Source: Victivallales bacterium
GTDB taxonomy: Bacteria; Verrucomicrobiota; Lentisphaeria; Oligosphaerales; Oligosphaeraceae
Assembly (NCBI GenBank): GCA_900771165.1
Contig: CAAGMX010000164.1
Span: forward strand, 1 to 10,756
Direction: 5' to 3'
DNA length: 10,756 nucleotides
Each line of letters opens with the position of its first letter. Positions within the stretch are counted from its first letter, which is position 1. Shown one piece after another: positions 1 through 5,727 of the stretch. The position numbers were made by a program, and so were the translations under genes. The notes under the pieces were generated by a model that was not told where the DNA came from, made no database searches, and saw only the letters and a list, made by a program, of their open reading frames with translations.

Positions 1-713
1 ATCTCTCCGTGCTCATCGAGCAGATGCGCCGGGAAGGCTACGAGATGGAATGCACCCGGCCTGTGGTGATTTTCCAGACCGGCCCCAACGGGGAAAAGCT
101 GGAGCCCTTCGAGGAACTGACGGTGGATGTAGACCAGAATTACGTGGGCCCCGTCATGGAGAAGCTGGGGCTGCGGAAGGGCCGCATCCAGTCCATGGAG
201 ACCGAGAACGGCATGGCCCGCATCGTCTACCTGATTCCCACCCGGGGACTCCTGGGCTACCGCTCCGAGTTCATGACGGATACCAAGGGACTGGGCGTGA
301 TGAACTATCTCTTCAGCGGCTACGAACCCTACGCCGGGGAGATCGTTTACCGCCAGCACGGGGCCATGGTGTCCATGAGCGCCTGCGAAACTGTTCCCTA
401 CGCCCTCTTCAATCTCCAGGAGCGGGGCCGGCTCTTCCTGGGACCCAACGTGAAGATCTACGCCGGGGAGATCATCGGCGAGAATGCCCGGGAGGGGGAT
501 ATGCTGGTGAATCCCGGCAAGGCCAAGAAGCTGACCAACGTGCGGGCGGCCGGCTCCGATGAAAATATCATTCTGACGCCGCCGGTCCAGATGAGCCTGG
601 AGGACTGCATCAGCTTCATCAACGACGATGAGCTGATGGAGGTGACCCCCAAGAACATCCGTCTGCGGAAGAAGGCCCTGAAGAAGTGGGGCTGGAGTGG
701 CGGAGACAACTGA
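1..713 (+). CDS. typA: TypA/BipA ribosome-associated GTPase, C-terminal part (5' end outside window)
   Basis: This is the last 236 codons of TypA (BipA), a translational GTPase of the EF-G family that binds the ribosome and helps 50S assembly and stress or cold adaptation. The reading frame is open from base 3, so the gene starts upstream; the GTG at 9 is internal. The first visible residues, LSVLIEQMRREGYE, are the family's conserved entry to the EF-G domain-V-like region. The BipA-specific C-terminal domain follows, with RGLLGYRSEFMTDTKG, the loop around GAMVSMSACETVPYALF, and the ending LRKKALKKWG. The G domain and domain II are therefore missing from the window, not from the gene. The tail after KKWG is slightly extended (WSGGDN). 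The stop TGA at 711-713 lies next to or inside the start region of the following glycosyltransferase. Identification is secure from several contiguous family motifs. Confidence 0.96.
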   Translation, partial: LSVLIEQMRREGYEMECTRPVVIFQTGPNGEKLEPFEELTVDVDQNYVGPVMEKLGLRKGRIQSMETENGMARIVYLIPTRGLLGYRSEFMTDTKGLGVMNYLFSGYEPYAGEIVYRQHGAMVSMSACETVPYALFNLQERGRLFLGPNVKIYAGEIIGENAREGDMLVNPGKAKKLTNVRAAGSDENIILTPPVQMSLEDCISFINDDELMEVTPKNIRLRKKALKKWGWSGGDN

Positions 714-723
714 CGGCGTGGCC

Positions 724-1572
724 ATGACGGCAGGGTGCCCGGCATCCCAGAATCCCCGGGTGGGCGTGGTGGTGGTAAGCTACCGCTCCCCCCAGCGCAC
801 CTGCACCTTTGTCCGGGAGGAACTGCCCCGGCTTCCCTTCCCCTGGGTGGCCTGCGTGGTGGAAGTGGCCTCCCTCCCGGAAACCCGCCAGGCGCTGGAG
901 GGGGGACTCCCCGAAGGGGTGGTTCTCCTCACCACCCAGGAGAATCTGGGCTACTCCCGGGGAAACAATTGGGGGGCGGAGGAATTGCGCCGCCGCTTCC
1001 CTTCCCTGGATTATCTCCTGATTGCCAACGATGATATCCAGATCCCCCCGGACCATGGTCTGGAGGGCCTGATGGAAGCGCTGGATGCCCATCCCGCCTG
1101 GGGTATCGCCGGCCCCGATGTGCGGGGGCTGGACGACGTGGCCCAGTCCCCTTGGAACACCTCCGCTGACCTGGGGAACGAATGCTGCCCGGCCTTCCCC
1201 GCTACAGCCTCTCCTTTCGGGGGAGAAACCCGGGAGTGCTATGGGGTGCGGGGCTGCTTCATGCTGGTGCGGGCCGCCGCCTTTTTCCAGGCCGGGGGCT
1301 TCGACGCCGAATATTTTCTCTTCTTCGAGGAGCCTGCCCTGGGGGAGCGTCTGCGGTCCCTCGGGCTCTCCACCGTCTATTGGCCCCAGGCCAGGGTGAT
1401 CCACTGGGGAAGCGCCACCATCCGGAAAGCCCTCTCCTCCTGGAAAATCTATCTGCTCTACCGGAAGAGTTTCCTGCTTACCGCCCGGAAATACTGGGGG
1501 TGGAGCAGGTGGCGCCGCACAACCTGGCCCCTGCGGCAGCTGCTGCGCCGACTCCTGGGCCGGAAAGGTTAG
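724..1572 (+). CDS. Family 2 glycosyltransferase (rhamnosyltransferase-like)
   Basis: This is a predicted cytoplasmic GT-A fold glycosyltransferase that would move a sugar from a nucleotide donor to a glycan or lipid acceptor, possibly for LPS or another surface polysaccharide. From ATG 724 it is 282 aa. Visible motifs are the first beta strand VGVVVVSYRS (13-22), NLGYSRGNNWG (74-84), the metal/nucleotide motif NDD (102-104), RGCFMLVRAAAF, an acidic FFEEPALGERL helix near 200, and VIHWGSAT. This set is typical of GT2 members related to rhamnosyltransferases. The usual DN-S-D after the second strand is replaced by VVEVASLPET, which is odd. The start is uncertain: GTG 697 (291 aa, overlapping typA by 17 bases), GTG 718 or ATG 724. 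I chose ATG 724, although the only GGAG (702-705) sits better for GTG 718. Donor and acceptor cannot be told. Confidence 0.85.
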   Translation: MTAGCPASQNPRVGVVVVSYRSPQRTCTFVREELPRLPFPWVACVVEVASLPETRQALEGGLPEGVVLLTTQENLGYSRGNNWGAEELRRRFPSLDYLLIANDDIQIPPDHGLEGLMEALDAHPAWGIAGPDVRGLDDVAQSPWNTSADLGNECCPAFPATASPFGGETRECYGVRGCFMLVRAAAFFQAGGFDAEYFLFFEEPALGERLRSLGLSTVYWPQARVIHWGSATIRKALSSWKIYLLYRKSFLLTARKYWGWSRWRRTTWPLRQLLRRLLGRKG

Positions 1573-1621
1573 CCTGATCCAAAGCCTCTCCCTGGAAAGA
1601 AGGAGGGGGGATATGGGTTGT

Positions 1622-1651
1622 TTGGACTTGTTGTAAGTCCTTGATTATTAT
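1622..1651 (+). promoter_or_regulatory. Possible sigma-70-like promoter with internal dyad
   Basis: TTGGAC (1622-1627) and TATTAT (1646-1651) are separated by 18 bases in the first AT-rich segment after the glycosyltransferase gene. The -10 matches five of six consensus bases, the -35 only three. It would drive the ATPase gene, leaving a leader of roughly 240 bases that contains the 41-bp repeats. The inverted repeat 1624-1640 overlaps the -35 and spacer. The alternative is that the stretch is simply the 3' end signal of the upstream gene. Confidence 0.3.
1624..1640 (+). terminator. Small hairpin, possible weak terminator or operator
   Basis: GGACTT and AAGTCC form a perfect 6-bp stem around a GTTGT loop, followed by the T/A-rich TTGATTATTA. 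It lies about 50 bases after the glycosyltransferase stop, where a terminator is expected. The stem is only half GC and the T tract is broken, so it would be weak. Because it also overlaps a promoter-like pair of hexamers, an operator role is equally possible. Confidence 0.3.
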
Positions 1652-1723
1652 GGAGTTATAAAAAATTTATCCTCCCGGGGCGCGCACGTCTCATCCTCTG
1701 CGGGGGCGCGGGAGTCGTTTGCT

Positions 1724-1846
1724 GTTGTCCATACCACAAACTCTGCTGAAATTGCAAGTTTGTCGTTGTCCATGCCACAAACTCTTCTGAAATTGCGAGT
1801 TTGTCGTTGTCTATGCCACAAACTCTGCTGAAAATCAGAGTTTGTG
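1724..1846 (+). repeat. Three tandem 41-bp repeats with internal inverted repeats
   Basis: Units run 1724-1764, 1765-1805 and 1806-1846 with an exact 41-bp period and no spacers. Units 1 and 2 differ at 3 positions; unit 3 differs from unit 2 at about 7, mostly near its end. Each unit begins GTTGTC(C/T)AT(A/G)CCACAAACTC and closes with a GTTTGT block, so every unit contains an ACAAACT...AGTTTGT dyad: 7-bp arms in unit 1, 8-bp in unit 2 and 12-bp in unit 3. The array ends 47 bases before the ATPase start codon. It looks like a set of protein-binding sites or a structured leader belonging to the ATPase cassette. The neighbouring genes show nothing similar. Function is unknown. Confidence 0.9.
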
Positions 1847-1847
1847 G
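1816..1847. promoter_or_regulatory. Perfect 12-bp inverted repeat in the third repeat unit
   Basis: CCACAAACTCTG (1816-1827) and CAGAGTTTGTGG (1836-1847) are exact reverse complements separated by CTGAAAAT. As DNA this could be an operator. As RNA it would form a stable hairpin ending 34 bases before the GAGGAG ribosome-binding site. No T run follows, so it is unlikely to be a terminator. The perfect symmetry in only the promoter-distal unit suggests the outer arms are what is selected. Confidence 0.55.
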
Positions 1848-1880
1848 ATCATATTATTGTCTGTATTCACGAAATCCTCA

Positions 1881-1886
1881 GAGGAG
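1881..1886 (+). promoter_or_regulatory. Shine-Dalgarno site of the ATPase gene
   Basis: GAGGAG lies 7 bases before ATG 1894 and decides that start over the upstream in-frame TTG at 1801, which would translate through the third repeat unit. A good Shine-Dalgarno site is the exception in this window, being clear only here and at hpf. Confidence 0.75.
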
Positions 1887-1893
1887 ACGGGAA

Positions 1894-3087
1894 ATGAGAA
1901 TTGAGCGCAAAGAGTACATGGAGCGTCTGCGCTCCTGGCGTGACAAGCAGGTGATCAAAGTCGTGACGGGTGTCCGGCGGTGCGGGAAGTCGTTCCTTCT
2001 TGCCATGTATCAGGAGTGGCTTCGCACCCAGGGCGTGCCGGCAGAACGCATTGTGTATGTGAACCTGGAGGACAGAGACAATAAGGCATTGCGGAATTCC
2101 GATACTCTCCATGCTTACCTTAAGGACAGGCTGAAGGCGGGGGAAATGACGTATGTGTTTGTGGATGAGGTGCAGATGTGCGAGGATTTTCCGGAGGTTA
2201 TTGACAGCATCTACATTCGTCCCAACGTGGATGTCTACCTCACGGGATCCAACGCCAATCTCCTCTCCCACGAGATTGCCACATTGCTTTCTGGACGGTA
2301 TGTGGAAATCAAGATGCTGCCTCTGTCCTTCCGCGAGTTTGTGGAGAGGCGGGGGAGAAACGACCTCTCCCGTCTGTATGCCGAATATGTTGGGGGGAGT
2401 TCTTTCCCCTATGCAGGAGAATTGCTGGATGCGCCGAGAGAACTGGGAGACTACCTTGAGGGGATCTACAACACCATCCTGCTGAAGGACATTATCCAGA
2501 GGCGGAAGATATCCGATCCGCTGATGCTGGCCAGCGTGGCGAAGTTCGTGTTCGACAGCATCGGCAGCGAACTTTCCACCCGTCGCATCGCAGGAACATT
2601 GTCCTCCGACGGACGCAAATCCGATGCCAGGACCATTGAACGGTATCTGGACGCATTGATGGAGAGTTTCCTCATCTACAAGGCGGAGCGATATGACGTG
2701 AAGGGGAAGCAGCGGCTAAAGACCCTGGAGAAATACTACGTGGTGGATCCTGGGCTCCGTCGCCATCTCCTTTCCGGACGCTCCCAGGATGTGGGACATA
2801 TCCTGGAGAATGTGGTGTTCCTGGAACTGCTTCGGCGCGGAGGGAAGGTATATATGGGGAAAGTCGGAAGCCTGGAGGTGGATTTCGTGGTGGAAAAGCC
2901 CGACGGAACGGAATACTACCAGGTGGCGGCAACCGTGCGGGACACTGAGACCCTTCGGCGCGAACTGGCCTCCCTCCAGAGAATCCACGACCATTACCCC
3001 AAGTTCCTCCTCACCCTTGACGAAGATCCCTCAGACGACTTCCAGGGAATCCGCAAGCTCAATGTCCTGGACTGGCTCCTCCAATGA
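1894..3087 (+). CDS. AAA ATPase with C-terminal DUF4143 domain
   Basis: This 397-aa protein belongs to the widespread but poorly understood ATPase family with an N-terminal AAA domain and a C-terminal DUF4143 domain. Visible motifs are Walker A GVRRCGKS (26-33), Walker B YVFVDEVQ (D91, E92), the sensor-like YLTGSN near 112-117, and LSGRYVEIKMLPLSFREF, a family hallmark. The C-terminal part is restriction-endonuclease-like: EVDFVV (328-333), then YYQVAAT (341-347), where a nuclease would show E-x-K. Q343 and A345 replace those residues, so cleavage is doubtful. Codon use is less GC-rich than in neighbouring genes, the ribosome-binding site is strong, and the gene stands alone between a repeat array and a terminator. 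This suggests a horizontally acquired unit. Cellular role is unknown; toxin-antitoxin-like, mobile and regulatory roles are all possible. Family assignment is confident, function is not. Confidence 0.9.
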   Translation: MRIERKEYMERLRSWRDKQVIKVVTGVRRCGKSFLLAMYQEWLRTQGVPAERIVYVNLEDRDNKALRNSDTLHAYLKDRLKAGEMTYVFVDEVQMCEDFPEVIDSIYIRPNVDVYLTGSNANLLSHEIATLLSGRYVEIKMLPLSFREFVERRGRNDLSRLYAEYVGGSSFPYAGELLDAPRELGDYLEGIYNTILLKDIIQRRKISDPLMLASVAKFVFDSIGSELSTRRIAGTLSSDGRKSDARTIERYLDALMESFLIYKAERYDVKGKQRLKTLEKYYVVDPGLRRHLLSGRSQDVGHILENVVFLELLRRGGKVYMGKVGSLEVDFVVEKPDGTEYYQVAATVRDTETLRRELASLQRIHDHYPKFLLTLDEDPSDDFQGIRKLNVLDWLLQ

Positions 3088-3173
3088 GGCCACACATCCC
3101 TCCCAGAAAAAGGGGTGAAGCGATAGCGCAACCCCTGGGAGTACAGAATTCCTTCAGGGATCCCTTTGCGGCG

Positions 3174-3203
3174 GCCCCCCCCTTCTGGGCGGGGGGCTTT
3201 CTT
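3174..3203 (+). terminator. Rho-independent-like terminator of the ATPase gene
   Basis: GCCCCCC (3174-3180) pairs with GGGGGGC (3191-3197) around a 10-base loop, followed by TTTCTTCT. The stem is all GC and the T-rich tail lies on the + strand side, so it ends transcription from the ATPase. It sits between two convergent genes. On the - strand the same stem is not followed by T residues, so it should not serve the deaminase well. Confidence 0.7.
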
Positions 3204-3764
3204 CTACGGGCGGGTGGTGTCTTCCTTCTTTTCCTCCTGGAAGGGGCGGGCGGAGGGGAAATCCTCCAGGGCATAGTGGATCATCCGCTCCGGCATGGGC
3301 ATCCGGCATAGCTCCACATGGCATTCCTGGAAGAAGCGCTCGGCCAGGGAATCGTGATAGTTGGAGAAGATCACCACTCGGACCACGCCCACGGCGATCA
3401 GGGCCTTGGCGCAGGAGGTGCAGGGGAGATTGGTGACGTAGGCCGTGGAACCCTCTAGGGCCATGCCGTGCCGTGCCGCCTGGCAAATGGCGTTGATTTC
3501 CGCATGGTTGGTGCGCACGCAGTGGTTGTCCACCACCAGGCATCCCTCGTCGTAGCAGTGGGCGGTTCCGGGGAGGGAGCCGTTGTATCCCGTGGAGAGG
3601 ACGTGGTGGTCCTTCACCAGGACGCAGCCGCAGTGCATTCTTGGGCAGGTGGCCCGTTCGCTGGCCAGCATGGCCAGCTTCATGAAATAGTCATCCCATT
3701 CCGGGCGGCAGGAGGGGGTGCCTTGGGGTGCGTGGTGGTGGTGCGGGGAGCAGGTCTGGCACAT
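3204..3764 (-). CDS. dCMP deaminase (ComEB-type, zinc-dependent)
   Basis: This cytosolic deoxycytidylate deaminase converts dCMP to dUMP, feeding thymidylate synthesis. It is 186 aa. The catalytic zinc site is complete: H87-A-E89 supplies the ligand and general base, and P114-C115-T-S-C118 the cysteines. Other family features are WDDYFMKLAMLASERATC (23-40), GYNGSLPG (59-66) and the C70/C75/C82 cluster, which often binds a second zinc in this family. The N-terminus MCQTCSPHHHH is unusually cysteine- and histidine-rich, and the C-terminus is about 20 residues longer than minimal members. It is the last gene of the leftward block, 118 bases after hpf. ATG 3764 is used because the next methionine falls inside the first conserved helix. 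No Shine-Dalgarno is present; instead 25 pyrimidines in a row precede the ATG on the coding strand. dCMP specificity is inferred from family resemblance. Confidence 0.92.
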   Translation of the reverse strand: MCQTCSPHHHHAPQGTPSCRPEWDDYFMKLAMLASERATCPRMHCGCVLVKDHHVLSTGYNGSLPGTAHCYDEGCLVVDNHCVRTNHAEINAICQAARHGMALEGSTAYVTNLPCTSCAKALIAVGVVRVVIFSNYHDSLAERFFQECHVELCRMPMPERMIHYALEDFPSARPFQEEKKEDTTRP

Positions 3765-3789
3765 GGGAGGGGGGGAAGGGGAAAGGGAG
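3765..3789 (-). other. Pure pyrimidine leader before the deaminase start
   Basis: All 25 bases directly before ATG 3764 are C or T on the coding strand (all purine on +). There is no Shine-Dalgarno sequence. On the + strand the run contains four G tracts of 3, 7, 4 and 3 bases with loops of 1, 2 and 3 bases, a canonical G-quadruplex pattern in the template strand. Confidence 0.8.
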
Positions 3790-3860
3790 CCGCCCCCTGG
3801 GCCGCCTCGCCGTCTTCCGGGATGAGTCCCGGTGCAGGGGGGGAGGGAGCCAGGGGGCGG
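3790..3860. repeat. Nested inverted repeat between hpf and the deaminase
   Basis: CCGCCCCCTGG (3790-3800) and CCAGGGGGCGG (3850-3860) are an exact 11-bp inverted repeat. They enclose a second perfect hairpin, CCGGGA-TGAG-TCCCGG (3817-3832). The - strand transcript leaving hpf would fold this into a long GC stem ending just before the pyrimidine leader of the deaminase. No T tract follows on either strand, so it is more likely an mRNA-processing, pausing or translation-control structure than a plain terminator. Confidence 0.7.
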
Positions 3861-3882
3861 GGGAGTTGAGGTCAGGGGACAG

Positions 3883-4263
3883 CTAGTCGAAGAGTTCCGC
3901 TTCCTTCTCGTCGTCGTCCTTCAAGTCGGCGCTGGCCCAGATCTTTTCCTTGAGTTCGGGGTCGGCGGCGATGGAGCGTTCCTGGACCTTGGTGAGGTAG
4001 CGCCGCATCTGCTTGTCCAGCTTGTCGTAGGTGGCGGAGATGGCCGCGGCCAGGGCGTCGGCCTTGGCGGAGGCATTCAGGCGGACATGCTTGCCGTTGA
4101 GGAGTGCCTCGCAGTGGTATTTGCCCCGTTCGCTGTCCAGCACCATGCGGAGGGAGGAGAGCTTGGTATAGTCGGCGTCCAGCTTGTCGGCGAGGCGTTG
4201 CGCCAGATTCCGTTCCTCTTCAGAGATTTCCAGCCGTTTTCCAGTCAGGAGAAGTTCCAGCAT
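3883..4263 (-). CDS. hpf: Ribosome hibernation promoting factor, short form
   Basis: HPF/YfiA-family proteins bind the 30S subunit near the decoding site in slow growth and help inactivate or dimerise ribosomes. This one is 126 aa: a single HPF domain with LLTGKRLEISEEERNLAQRLADKL as first strand and helix, a central sheet (SSLRMVLDSERGKYHCEALL), and the second helix ASAKADALAAAISATYDKLDKQ. It ends in a lysine- and acid-rich tail, DDDEKEAELFD. It has no room for the C-terminal dimerisation domain of long HPF. ATG 4263 is fixed by an excellent AAGGAGGTG six bases upstream; an upstream in-frame start at 4422 would add 53 proline/arginine-rich residues unlike the family and is rejected. It follows lptB by 115 bases, as in many genomes but without rpoN between them. 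The long gap and strong ribosome-binding site suggest some independent expression. Confidence 0.88.
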   Translation of the reverse strand: MLELLLTGKRLEISEEERNLAQRLADKLDADYTKLSSLRMVLDSERGKYHCEALLNGKHVRLNASAKADALAAAISATYDKLDKQMRRYLTKVQERSIAADPELKEKIWASADLKDDDEKEAELFD

Positions 4264-4269
4264 CTTATG

Positions 4270-4278
4270 CACCTCCTT
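4270..4278 (-). promoter_or_regulatory. Strong Shine-Dalgarno site of hpf
   Basis: AAGGAGGTG on the - strand is a near-perfect anti-16S match, six bases before ATG 4263. It settles the hpf start and contrasts with the other leftward genes, most of which have none. Confidence 0.85.
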
Positions 4279-4358
4279 GTTCGGGTTGGGATGGGGACGG
4301 GGCCTGGGAGCCGCCGTAGGGCGGGGCGCCCGCCGGGAAAGGGAGGGAAGCGGGGCGG

Positions 4359-4378
4359 CCTGGCTGGGGCGAGCCAGG
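4359..4378 (-). other. Hairpin directly after the lptB stop codon
   Basis: CCTGGCT and AGCCAGG form a perfect 7-bp stem around a 6-base loop, beginning at the base right after the lptB stop. No T run follows (the next bases are C/G-rich), so intrinsic termination is unlikely. A mRNA 3'-end stabiliser or a partial attenuator between the lpt genes and hpf fits better. Confidence 0.5.
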
Positions 4379-5128
4379 TCAAATGGATTGGAAACTGGGG
4401 CCAAGATAGACCCTCTGGGCATTTTCGTCTTTTACCAGGGCCTCTCCGGTGCCGGAGAAGAGGATTTCCCCGTTGCAGATGAGGTAGGCCCGGTCCACGA
4501 TGGCCAGGGTTTCCCGGACATTATGGTCGGTGATGAGGATGCCCAGTCCCCGGTCCCGCAGGGTGGCGATGATCTTCTGGACCTCGAAGACATTCTTGGG
4601 ATCCACGCCGCCGAAGGGTTCGTCCAACATGAGGAAATCGGGGGAGGTGGCCATGGCCCGGGTGATTTCCAGGCGGCGGCGTTCTCCGCCGGAGAGGGTG
4701 AGGGCCTTCTGGTCAGCCAGGTGGGTTAGCTGGAGTTCCTCCAGGAGTTCCTCCAGACGCTCCTTTCTTTGGGCGGGGGTGAGATCCAGGGTCTGGAGAA
4801 TGGCCTCCACGTTCTCCCGGACGGTGAGACGCCGGAAGATGGAGGGTTCCTGGGCCAGATAGCCCATGCCCAGACGGGCCCGGCGATACATGGGCAGACG
4901 GGAGATGTCCTCTCCCCGGAAACGGATGGTGCCGCCATCGGGAGGCACCATGCCCACAATCATGTAGAAACTGGTGGTCTTGCCGGCGCCGTTGGGACCC
5001 AGAAGCCCCACCACTTCGCCGGGACGCACCTCCAGGGAGACATCCTGCACCACGCACCGCCCAGCGTAGATCTTCCGAAGATGGGCGGCCTCCAGGAGAG
5101 GGGAAGGGGAGGGCTGGGCCATGGTCAT
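4379..5128 (-). CDS. lptB: LPS export ABC transporter ATPase LptB
   Basis: LptB is the cytoplasmic ATPase that, with LptF and LptG, extracts LPS from the inner membrane and pushes it along the LptC/LptA bridge. This protein is 249 aa from ATG 5128, close to the usual ~240. All ABC motifs are present: Walker A GPNGAGKT (44-51), Q-loop Q93 in GYLAQEPSIFRRLTV, signature LSGGERRRLEI (145-155), Walker B FLMLDEPFGGVDP (165-177) and switch H202 in ITDHNV. EPSIFRRLTV and the GVDP after Walker B are LptB hallmarks. ATG 5128 overlaps the lptA stop as ATGA. A second in-frame ATG at 5122 has a GGAG eight bases upstream and could be the true start. An upstream start at 5335 would add 69 non-homologous residues read through lptA and is rejected. 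LptF and LptG are not in the window. Confidence 0.95.
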   Translation of the reverse strand: MTMAQPSPSPLLEAAHLRKIYAGRCVVQDVSLEVRPGEVVGLLGPNGAGKTTSFYMIVGMVPPDGGTIRFRGEDISRLPMYRRARLGMGYLAQEPSIFRRLTVRENVEAILQTLDLTPAQRKERLEELLEELQLTHLADQKALTLSGGERRRLEITRAMATSPDFLMLDEPFGGVDPKNVFEVQKIIATLRDRGLGILITDHNVRETLAIVDRAYLICNGEILFSGTGEALVKDENAQRVYLGPSFQSI

Positions 5129-5712
5129 TTCTCCGGGGTGGCGGGCTTCACCAGATCCAGGGGGCTGGTGTCCTCCCGGCTTTCCACGGGGAGGGTCAGC
5201 ACCGCCCGGGCGGCCTCGAAGCGGTTCTCCTTCAGGTCGTAGCGGATGCGGGAGGAGGTCATGACCCGTCCGTCGGCCAGGATGGTGCACTTGCCTTCCA
5301 GGATGATGGCATTGCCGCCGTTCTCCAGTTCCCACAGCCCCTGGTCTCCTGTGGCGCTCTTGCCGTCGGCGGTGTGGATGCGCACCCGCCCGGTGGCCTG
5401 GATGCGCCGGGGGGTGGAGCTGCCTTCCTGGAAAAAGACCTTCATCTGGTCGGCGTTCAGCACCACCCGCTGATCCTCTCCGGCAATCTGCTTCTGGAGG
5501 GTCTGGAGGGTTTCCCCTGCCGGCAGGAAGACCACCTCCACATTCCCTTCCAGGTTGGCGCTGTGCTGCAAGGTCATCTCCATGCGGTCAGCGGCGATGG
5601 TGACGGTGCCGGAGGTGCCGGCGGAACGGCCCTCTTCCGGCGTGGGATCCTGCTGGGCGATGGCCAGGGGAAGGGCGGAAAGGAGGAGGAGGCAGAGGAG
5701 GAGTCTCGACAT
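5125..5712 (-). CDS. lptA: Periplasmic LPS transport protein LptA (OstA-like)
   Basis: LptA forms the periplasmic beta-jellyroll bridge that carries LPS from LptC to LptD. The protein is 195 aa. Residues 1-19 (MSRLLLCLLLLSALPLAIA) form a signal peptide with an AIA cleavage site before QQDPTP. The mature part shows the OstA/LptA repeating pattern: VTIAADRMEMTLQHSANLEGNVEV, then VVLNADQMKVFFQEG, RIQATGRVRI, AIILEGKCTI and IRYDLKENRFEA. I chose ATG 5712, which starts exactly at the signal peptide; an in-frame TTG at 5727 directly after the lptC stop would add five residues. No Shine-Dalgarno is visible and the bases just before the ATG are pyrimidines. The stop overlaps lptB by four bases. OstA-fold proteins diverge greatly, so the name rests on motif plus position between lptC and lptB. 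Confidence 0.87.
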   Translation of the reverse strand: MSRLLLCLLLLSALPLAIAQQDPTPEEGRSAGTSGTVTIAADRMEMTLQHSANLEGNVEVVFLPAGETLQTLQKQIAGEDQRVVLNADQMKVFFQEGSSTPRRIQATGRVRIHTADGKSATGDQGLWELENGGNAIILEGKCTILADGRVMTSSRIRYDLKENRFEAARAVLTLPVESREDTSPLDLVKPATPEK

Positions 5713-5727
5713 GGGGGAAATGGGCAA

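Noticed and set aside
1724..1846. CRISPR array
   Set aside because: The units are directly tandem with no spacers, only three copies, and no cas genes are present.
1801..1893. Upstream TTG start adding 31 residues to the ATPase
   Set aside because: It translates through the third repeat unit; ATG 1894 has GAGGAG at ideal spacing and matches the family N-terminus.
1573..3203. Insertion sequence or transposon ends around the ATPase
   Set aside because: No transposase, no matching terminal inverted repeats and no target-site duplication could be found by eye.
4359..4378. Intrinsic terminator after lptB
   Set aside because: The stem is good but no T tract follows on the - strand, so it is listed only as a hairpin.
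4264..4422. 53-residue N-terminal extension of hpf
   Set aside because: It is proline/arginine-rich low-complexity sequence overlapping the lptB end, and ATG 4263 has a perfect Shine-Dalgarno.
5129..5335. 69-residue N-terminal extension of lptB
   Set aside because: It lies entirely within the lptA coding sequence in another frame and has no ABC-ATPase similarity.
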